Part shown: in pieces, positions 7,403-12,234 of the stretch
Layout of the letters: every line of letters starts with the position of its first letter
Position numbering within the stretch: position 1 is the stretch's first letter
Source: JBGTBQ01 sp041749275
GTDB taxonomy: Bacteria; Acidobacteriota; Blastocatellia; Pyrinomonadales; Pyrinomonadaceae
Assembly: GCA_041749275.1 (NCBI GenBank)
Contig: JBGTBQ010000125.1
Coordinates: forward strand, 1-20,303
Direction of reading: 5' to 3'
DNA length: 20,303 nt
Made by a program: the position numbers and the translations under genes
Notes under the pieces: generated by a model
What the model saw: only the letters and a program-made list of their open reading frames with translations
The model's database searches: none
Told to the model about the DNA's origin: nothing

Positions 7403-7412
7403 GGATGTTAGC

Positions 7413-7500
7413 GGAGGCGTGCCAGAGCGGTCGAATGGAACGGTCTTAAAAACCGACGAGCCGTAAGGCTTCGCGGGTTCGAATCCCGCCGCCTCCGCCA
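7413..7500 (+). tRNA. tRNA with serine-type body and UAA anticodon
   Basis: An 88-nt cloverleaf. The 7-bp acceptor is GGAGGCG/CGCCTCC (7413-7419 / 7490-7496), with G73 (7497) and encoded CCA. The D stem is CCA/TGG. The anticodon stem CGGT/ACCG has an A-A mismatch at 27-43, and the loop CTTAAAA places anticodon TAA at 7447-7449. A 16-nt variable arm has an AGCC/GGCT stem. The T stem is GCGGG/CCCGC with loop TTCGAAT. G73, the long variable arm and the D-arm text resemble tRNA-Ser, yet the anticodon reads UUA (Leu). A single G-to-A change from a serine CTTGAAA loop explains it. Seryl-tRNA synthetase ignores the anticodon, so serine charging is plausible. It lies in a transposon. Confidence 0.9.
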
Positions 7501-7512
7501 ACAATGCAGTCA

Positions 7513-7537
7513 AAGGGGAAGTTGGAGCTTCCCCCTT
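7513..7537 (+). terminator. Hairpin after the tRNA
   Basis: AAGGGGAAG (7513-7521) pairs with CTTCCCCCTT (7528-7537) with one bulge. There is no T run after it, so it may serve for 3' processing or weak termination of the tRNA transcript. Confidence 0.4.
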
Positions 7538-7627
7538 GACATTCAACCACACAGCCGAAGCTGTACGGCCTAAGCAACCTACATTATAGCTTACGGTTGT
7601 GTGTTCATCAAAAGAGGAACACACGCT

Positions 7628-8902
7628 ATGACTGACAACCCGCGCGAGATTAAAGGTCTGGAAATCGCCGCCCGCTACCGCATCACTAACTACAACGGTA
7701 CTTGGATAGTCCCGTCTCAATCCGGCAAAGGCAGATACAAAGTTGACCCCGACGCCGGACGCTGCACCTGCCCCGATTACGAGTTCACACAATCGAAGTG
7801 CAAGCATCAATTCGCCGTCGAGTTTACGATAGAGCGCGAGCGCACTACAACGACCACGACGGACACCGAAGGCAACACGACCACGACCACGACCGAGACG
7901 GTCAAAGTCACGCGCAAGACTTATCCGCAAGACTGGCCTGCTTACAACGAAGCGCAGACCAAAGAGAAAGAGCTTTTCCAGAAGCTTCTGCACGAACTGT
8001 GCAAAGGCGTCGGCATCCCCGCGCAACACAACGGGCGTCCGCGTTATGCTCTGGAAGATATGATTTTTGCGATGGCCTTCAAGGTCTATTCGACAATGAG
8101 CGGACGCCGCTTTATGACGGACTTGCGCGAGGCACACGCGAAAGGCTACCTCTCGGAACTGCCGAGCTACAACACGATGTTCCGCTACTTCGAGTCCGAC
8201 GTGTTGACGCCTTATCTGAAAATGTTGATTGAGGAAAGCAGCCTGCCGCTTCAAGCTATCGAAGATGACTTCGCCGTTGATAGCTCTGGCCTCTCGACTG
8301 GCGTTTATCAAAGATGGTCGGATGCGAAGTGGGGCAATGCGCGGACGGAGAACGGGGAGAAGCAACCTAATCAAGTCAGCCGCAAGGACTGGATTAAGTT
8401 TCACATCTGCACGGGCGTCAAAACCAACGTCGTCACAGCCGCCGAAGTGACGGACTGTTACGCCGGAGACAGCCCGCAGTTCGCACCGCTCGTTGAAACG
8501 ACCGCGCAGAACTTCACGCTTCGGCAGGTGTCGGGCGACAAGGCGTATCTCTCGAATGACAACCTGCAAGTGGTTGCTGACAATCACGCCACGCCTTACA
8601 TTCCGTTCAAGTCGAACTCCACCGCCGAATCGCCGAACGCCACTTCGCTCTTTAAGCGGATGTACCATTTCTTCATGTACAACCAAGAGGCGTTTCTGGC
8701 GAACTATCACAAGCGCAGCAACGTGGAATCCACAGTGATGATGATTAAGGCGAAGTTCGGCGATTCGGTGCGGAGCAAGACGCGGAGGGCGCAGATCAAC
8801 GAAGGGCTGTGCAAGATACTCGCCCACAACCTCTGCTGTCTTGTATCCGCGATTTTCGAGTTGCAGATTAACCCGACTTTCTGGCAAGAGGTTGCGGCCT
8901 GA
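7628..8902 (+). CDS. DDE transposase with N-terminal SWIM zinc finger
   Basis: A 424-residue protein. The N-terminal SWIM finger has C46, C48, C58 and H60 (CTCPDYEFTQSKCKH). A threonine-rich linker follows (about 72-98), encoded by a repetitive ACG/ACC tract. The catalytic domain looks like DDE_Tnp_1 (IS4/IS5 supergroup), with likely triad D218 (FAVDSSG), D304 (SGDKAYLS) and E367 (YHKRSNVESTV). I chose the ATG at 7628, preceded by AGAGGA (7611-7616), over the in-frame upstream start at 7601. The frame is intact over the full length. SWIM fingers bind DNA or protein and are unusual on bacterial DDE transposases. It contains no TTA codon by my reading. It presumably moves the 5919-9510 element. 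Confidence 0.92.
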   Translation: MTDNPREIKGLEIAARYRITNYNGTWIVPSQSGKGRYKVDPDAGRCTCPDYEFTQSKCKHQFAVEFTIERERTTTTTTDTEGNTTTTTTETVKVTRKTYPQDWPAYNEAQTKEKELFQKLLHELCKGVGIPAQHNGRPRYALEDMIFAMAFKVYSTMSGRRFMTDLREAHAKGYLSELPSYNTMFRYFESDVLTPYLKMLIEESSLPLQAIEDDFAVDSSGLSTGVYQRWSDAKWGNARTENGEKQPNQVSRKDWIKFHICTGVKTNVVTAAEVTDCYAGDSPQFAPLVETTAQNFTLRQVSGDKAYLSNDNLQVVADNHATPYIPFKSNSTAESPNATSLFKRMYHFFMYNQEAFLANYHKRSNVESTVMMIKAKFGDSVRSKTRRAQINEGLCKILAHNLCCLVSAIFELQINPTFWQEVAA

Positions 8903-8919
8903 AAAAAGGCTACCCCTAC

Positions 8920-8952
8920 GCGGGGCGCAGTGATATGCTGCGCCCCGCTTTT
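8920..8952 (+). terminator. Rho-independent terminator of the transposase gene
   Basis: An 11-bp perfect stem, GCGGGGCGCAG (8920-8930) with its complement at 8938-8948, has a 7-nt loop and is followed by TTTT. It lies 18 bp after the transposase stop. Confidence 0.9.
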
Positions 8953-8981
8953 GCATCTTTACCCTCTGTGGAGTGCTCACC

Positions 8982-9215
8982 ATGCCTTTACTGTTGATAG
9001 AAAATCGCATCATCAACACCGACCACCTTATCCGAGCCGAGTACGACGAGAGGGCGCGGACACTCGCCCTCTATTTCATTGACGACGGCAACGGCTTAAC
9101 TAGCGTAGGCGATGTTCAGAACTCCACAAACCGCGTCACATTCAATCGCGGAGCAGCGAAGGGATTGTGGCAATATCTTTCTAAACTAGCCGAGCGCATC
9201 AGCACCGTCCCGTGA
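8982..9215 (+). CDS. Small protein of unknown function (transposon passenger)
   Basis: A 77-residue protein that appears to form a small beta-rich fold: MPLLLIENRIINTDHLIRAEYDERARTLALYFIDDG, then VTFNRGAAKGLWQYLSKLAERI. GGAG (about 8971-8974) supports the ATG at 8982 over one at 8973. It follows the transposase terminator, so it needs its own promoter. It contains two TTA codons, more than the transposase, which would matter if the local tRNA inserts serine at UUA. Its last 30 bp overlap the end of the convergent gene. No family recognised. Confidence 0.6.
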   Translation: MPLLLIENRIINTDHLIRAEYDERARTLALYFIDDGNGLTSVGDVQNSTNRVTFNRGAAKGLWQYLSKLAERISTVP

Positions 9216-9428
9216 ATCTCCGTCTTGCGGTACTGCGTCAATATCTAACGCGAGCACCTTTTCTGTTATCTCATGTGCCAGTGCGCTAATCTGCCCTCTG
9301 AGGGACATATAGCTCGTATGACACATCGCCGCCGCCGCGCGTTGATGAATGGCGCTTACCGCCGCGCCAACCATTTCCATCTTGACTTGCCACAACGCTC
9401 TTTCTTCTTCCATCGCTTGTGCGTCCAT
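9186..9428 (-). CDS. Small helical protein of unknown function (transposon passenger)
   Basis: An 80-residue, largely helical protein (MDAQAMEEERALWQVKMEMVGAAVSAIHQRAAAAM ... LAHEITEKVLALDID). AAAGGA on the complement precedes the ATG at 9428 with good spacing, so I prefer it to the upstream start at 9506, which would run through the GCCTCAAAA repeats. It transcribes away from the right transposon end and overlaps the convergent small gene by 30 bp at the stops. I recognise no family. Its promoter would have to lie within the terminal repeats, so binding there could control it (inference). Confidence 0.55.
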   Translation of the reverse strand: MDAQAMEEERALWQVKMEMVGAAVSAIHQRAAAAMCHTSYMSLRGQISALAHEITEKVLALDIDAVPQDGDSRDGADALG

Positions 9429-9440
9429 CGTAAAATCCTT

Positions 9441-9510
9441 TCCGGCCTGCCTCAAAACTTTTCCGCCTGCCTCAAAAGCTAGGCGTTGGAACGAGTTTTG
9501 AGGCAAAGCC
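9441..9510 (-). repeat. Right transposon end: terminal repeat plus GCCTCAAAA words
   Basis: Two GCCTCAAAA words in + orientation (near 9448 and 9469) are followed by the terminal inverted copy TTTTGAGGCAAAGCC, which ends at 9510. They match the words at the left end. Confidence 0.75.
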
Positions 9511-9519
9511 GGTTGCGAG
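9511..9519. repeat. Right copy of 9-bp target-site duplication
   Basis: GGTTGCGAG is identical to 5910-5918 and directly abuts the right terminal repeat. Confidence 0.85.
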
Positions 9520-9524
9520 CGCGG

Positions 9525-10427
9525 TTAGTCGCTCCGTGGCGGCGCGAGCCAGATGGCGAGATTGCGGATGTAAGCTTTGATGTCTGCGAGCGAGCGCGGG
9601 TCTTTTTCGTAGCCGTCGCCGGGCGCTTCCGCAACGAAGCTCGGACAGCCTCGGCGCGGGTCGAAGTTGTAATCGGCGAAGTGGTGAAAGCTCGATTCGG
9701 CGATGGCGCGGCCCACTGTGTCGCCATCGCCGTTTTTCGTTCGCTCGAAGGCGACCGCGAGATTGAAAGAGCGGCCCGTGACTTTGCTCGTTCCGGTGGC
9801 GATAACGCGCGCGTTCGCTTCGCCGTCGGGGACGCCGACCGCGCCCTCATGCGGGTGCGCCGGAAACAGACGGATGACGCCGCCGGGCGACGCGGGGCTG
9901 TGCAGCAGTTCATGCACCGGTTCGACCGGAGCGATCTCGTGGTAGTCGCCGTTACTGCCCGAATGATAGTTCGGCCACGAGATGTTCGTCGTGAAGGTAT
10001 CGTCCACCGAGCGGCGCGATTCGTCCGGCTCCGGGTTTTTCGTCTGAAAGAAGTGGGCCGCGCCGACGCCACCGATGGTGCACAGACAGGAGCCTAAATC
10101 CTGATGGTCGCGCGTCGAGAGTATACCGCCGCCGCGTTTGCGGAAGCGCGTCACGCCCGCACAGTCCGCCTCCGACAAACCGTCGCCCGCGTCCACCGCG
10201 AACAGCCACAGCTCGTCGAAATCGGATTCGTCGAGCCTGCTCAGAACCGGATCGTTCCCCGCCGCGTCACGCTCGCGGTCACGCGCCGTGACCGCGCACA
10301 GCGCCTCTCCATCCGCATCCTTGAGCGACGCGAGATGCTCTCGCAGGAGCGAGAAACGCGCGACATTCCAGTCGTCTTCAACCGTCGGAATCGTCGTCTG
10401 CAAAAGGATACGGATTGGCCTCGACAT
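9525..10427 (-). CDS. ThuA-like (class I amidotransferase-fold) protein
   Basis: A 300-residue protein starting MSRPIRILLQTTIP. The layout resembles ThuA/GATase1-like proteins: an N-terminal strand, FDELWLFAVDAGDGLSEADCAGVTRFRKRGGGILSTRDHQDLGSCLCTIGG around residues 70-120, then segments with PNYHSGSNGDYHEI and HHFADYNFD. The likely nucleophile position is not clear, so catalytic activity is uncertain; ThuA members include sugar-utilisation proteins of unclear chemistry. I chose the ATG at 10427 over a GTG at 10439 because AGGTG lies 9 nt before it. The transposon sits just beyond its stop codon and leaves it intact. A mere 32 bp separates it from the upstream oxidoreductase gene, so they may share an mRNA. 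Confidence 0.65.
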   Translation of the reverse strand: MSRPIRILLQTTIPTVEDDWNVARFSLLREHLASLKDADGEALCAVTARDRERDAAGNDPVLSRLDESDFDELWLFAVDAGDGLSEADCAGVTRFRKRGGGILSTRDHQDLGSCLCTIGGVGAAHFFQTKNPEPDESRRSVDDTFTTNISWPNYHSGSNGDYHEIAPVEPVHELLHSPASPGGVIRLFPAHPHEGAVGVPDGEANARVIATGTSKVTGRSFNLAVAFERTKNGDGDTVGRAIAESSFHHFADYNFDPRRGCPSFVAEAPGDGYEKDPRSLADIKAYIRNLAIWLAPPRSD

Positions 10428-10459
10428 GCTCACTGTCACCTCTCTTTAAAAATCGCCTC

Positions 10460-11422
10460 TCAAGGGATGAGAACGATTTTGCCATGTGCTCCCGCTTCGA
10501 GCACGGCCTCGTGCGCGCGAGCGGCGTCGGCGAGCGGCAGTTCGCGCCCGACGACCGGGTTCAGCGTCCCTGCCTCAAGCCCGGCGCGGATGGCCGCGTG
10601 AATGCCTTCCAGCTCGCGCGGCGTGGCGTTGAAGAGCGTCAGGCCGTGGATGCTCGCGTCGCGCATCATCAGTGCGCGCGGGTTGATCTCGACCGGGCCG
10701 CGCGAGCCGATGACGACAACGCGCCCGCCCTTCGCCAACACGTCGAGGTCTTTGCCGAGATTCACGTTCGAAAGCATTTCGAGGATGATGTCCACGCCGT
10801 TACCGCCGGTCAAAGACGTAAGCTGCGCGAGATAGTCGGGCGCGTGATGATCGAGCACGTGATGCGCGCCCTGTTCAGCGACGAGCCTCCGGCCTTCCTC
10901 CGTTCCGCCCGTCCCGATGACCTTGAAGCCAGCCGCGCGCGCAAGCTGCACCGCCGCCGTGCCGACGCCTCCGCTCGCGCCATGCACCAGCACCGACTCG
11001 CCCGCCACTCCGCGCCCACGATTGAAAAGGGCGCGATAGGCCGTCGCGTAAGGCGTGAACAACCCCGCGCCCTGCGAGAAAGAGGTTCTTTCGGGCAGCG
11101 CGTATACCTGTGACTCCTTGCACAGCGCCAGCTCCGCGTAAGTCCCGCTGACAGCCCCGGCGGTGTAGACCCGCTCGCCGGCTGAGAAGCGCGTGACGCC
11201 CTCGCCGACGGCTTCGACGACGCCCGCCGCATCGAGTCCGGGCGTGTACGGCAGTCCGGGCTTGACGGCGTGTGCGCCGGAGCGGATGTAAGTGTCAACC
11301 GGGTTCACACCAGCGGCACGCACGCGCACCAGCACCTCGTCCGTGCCCGGTTGTGGAGCGTCCACCTCTTCGTGCCGCAACACCTCCGGCCCGCCGAACT
11401 CATGTACTCTGATGGCCTTCAC
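10460..11422 (-). CDS. Zinc-independent MDR oxidoreductase, quinone reductase-like
   Basis: A 320-residue medium-chain dehydrogenase/reductase of the zeta-crystallin/NADPH:quinone oxidoreductase type. The GroES-like domain starts MKAIRVHEFGGPEVLRHEEVDAPQPGTDEVLVRV. NPVDTYIRSG and PYTPGLDAAGVVEAVGEGV follow. The Rossmann loop GASGGVG (148-154) binds NADPH, and the substrate end is GRELPLADAARAHEAVL. Catalytic zinc ligands are absent, as expected in this subgroup. It probably reduces quinones or enals in the cytosol. The start is GTG, with GGAGGAGAG before it. An Rrf2 regulator lies upstream on the same strand, and a shared 10-bp motif suggests control by it. Confidence 0.92.
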   Translation of the reverse strand: MKAIRVHEFGGPEVLRHEEVDAPQPGTDEVLVRVRAAGVNPVDTYIRSGAHAVKPGLPYTPGLDAAGVVEAVGEGVTRFSAGERVYTAGAVSGTYAELALCKESQVYALPERTSFSQGAGLFTPYATAYRALFNRGRGVAGESVLVHGASGGVGTAAVQLARAAGFKVIGTGGTEEGRRLVAEQGAHHVLDHHAPDYLAQLTSLTGGNGVDIILEMLSNVNLGKDLDVLAKGGRVVVIGSRGPVEINPRALMMRDASIHGLTLFNATPRELEGIHAAIRAGLEAGTLNPVVGRELPLADAARAHEAVLEAGAHGKIVLIP

Positions 11423-11654
11423 TTTTTCTCTCCTCCTCAGCAGGGTTATGGACTGACTGTCTCCGCAACGCCGATGACCGCCTGCGAATATGCGTCGAGC
11501 AATTCATCTCCGCCACACGCTCCGGCGCGGACACGCCCATGCCCCCGTTTGACTCTCCCCCACGATAAGTTGGAACGCTTGCTTCATCTATGCCGTCTCC
11601 CGTCTCAAAGAATTCCCTTCCAACCAACCGACGCCGCGTCTCTGTGACCAATGC

Positions 11655-11664
11655 TGTTACAAAT
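11655..11664 (-). promoter_or_regulatory. Candidate Rrf2 operator word upstream of the quinone reductase
   Basis: TGTTACAAAT on the + strand is the exact complement of ATTTGTAACA found upstream of the Rrf2 gene (12162-12171). It lies between the Rrf2 stop and the oxidoreductase start, 233 bp before the latter. Confidence 0.35.
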
Positions 11665-11678
11665 ATATCGAAAAATTT

Positions 11679-12134
11679 TTAGGCGCGTGTCGTGCGCCTG
11701 CTCTTCGCCGCGCGAGACGGCTGTTTGACCGAACGCATCACGCCCTCAATCGTCGTCCGTCCCAAAACCTCGTCCATGGCGTTATCAATCTCGGTGAGCT
11801 GTCGGTGCAGAACCTTTTCGATAATCATCCCCACCGGGCACTCCGGGTCGGGTGGACTGCGGTGCATGGCAAAGATTTCGCGCGGCTCGACGGCGCGATA
11901 GACTTCTCGCAAAGTGATGTCCGAGGCCGTGCGGGCGAGACGCGTGCCGCCCGCGGCGCCCGTCTGCGAGGTGACAAGCCCCGCTCGCGCCAACGCGCAC
12001 AGGATGCGACGGATGACGACCGGGTTGGTGTTGACGCTGCCGGCGATGTAATCCGACTTGAGCGGTTCGTCGCCCGCCCACGCCAGAAGCGTCAGCACGT
12101 GAACCGCGACCGCGAAACGACTGCTTGTCGGCAT
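11679..12134 (-). CDS. Rrf2-family transcriptional regulator
   Basis: A 151-residue regulator. The winged HTH (about 1-70) reads MPTSSRFAVAVHVLTLLAW, SDYIAGSVNTNPVVIRRILCALARAGLV and the wing TGAAGGTRLA. Dimerisation helices follow (ITLREVYRAVEPREIF ... CPVGMIIEKVLHRQLTEIDNAMDEVL), with a basic tail. The C-terminal half has a single cysteine (PECPVG), so a three-cysteine Fe-S cluster like that of IscR/NsrR is unlikely. The ATG at 12134 matches the family N-terminus and has GGGGGGAGG just upstream; a longer in-frame extension is not family-like. It sits upstream of the quinone reductase, with ATTTGTAACA words before both genes, which suggests autoregulation and control of that gene. Confidence 0.88.
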   Translation of the reverse strand: MPTSSRFAVAVHVLTLLAWAGDEPLKSDYIAGSVNTNPVVIRRILCALARAGLVTSQTGAAGGTRLARTASDITLREVYRAVEPREIFAMHRSPPDPECPVGMIIEKVLHRQLTEIDNAMDEVLGRTTIEGVMRSVKQPSRAAKSRRTTRA

Positions 12135-12159
12135 CCTCCCCCCTGAATCTCCATCACCG

Positions 12160-12176
12160 GCATTTGTAACAAGTAT
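12160..12176. promoter_or_regulatory. Candidate autoregulatory Rrf2 operator
   Basis: A near-palindrome centred on 12168, with right half ACAAGTAT and left half GCATTTGT (5 of 8 symmetric positions). It includes the ATTTGTAACA word repeated before the quinone reductase. It lies 26 bp before the Rrf2 start. Confidence 0.4.
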
Positions 12177-12234
12177 AGGCACAAAGGCGAGTTTGTCAAG
12201 CGACTCTTTATCAACGCGCGGGGCGAGCAGCGGC

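Larger units (their letters stand above)
5919..9510. mobile_element. 3.6-kb transposon with passenger genes and a tRNA
   Basis: The ends are exact 12-bp inverted repeats: GGCTTTGCCTCA at 5919-5930 and its complement at 9499-9510. They are flanked by the direct duplication GGTTGCGAG. Inside each end are further GCCTCAWAA words. The element encodes a DDE transposase with a SWIM finger (7628-8902), an XRE regulator, four small unknown proteins and a tRNA, with three hairpins in one non-coding stretch. It sits between the small exported gene and the ThuA-like gene without disrupting either. Both ends and the target duplication look intact, suggesting fairly recent insertion. Passenger genes in an insertion sequence of this size are unusual. 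Confidence 0.87.

Noticed and set aside
7413..7500. Reading the tRNA as an ordinary tRNA-Leu(UAA), or as a stop suppressor
   Set aside because: G73 and the serine-like D and variable arms do not fit bacterial tRNA-Leu. Anticodon UAA pairs with UUA, not with the UAA stop codon, which would need UUA as anticodon.
7411..7500. A 9/3 or 8/4 allo-tRNA acceptor branch
   Set aside because: GC at 7411-7412 could extend the acceptor stem by two pairs, but that would consume G73 and part of CCA. The T stem has a full 5 bp, so the canonical 7/5 fold is better.
6860..9019. A 719-residue - strand frame
   Set aside because: It runs antisense through the winged-helix gene, the tRNA and an intact transposase with clear motifs, and its product resembles no protein.
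5925..9500. GCCTCAWAA words as a CRISPR array
   Set aside because: The words are only 9 bp, few, and located at the transposon ends without regular spacers.
9486..10097. + strand 203-codon frame opposite the ThuA-like gene
   Set aside because: It crosses the transposon boundary and target duplication, is rich in Arg/Ala/Val as shadow frames are, and the opposite frame is protein-like.
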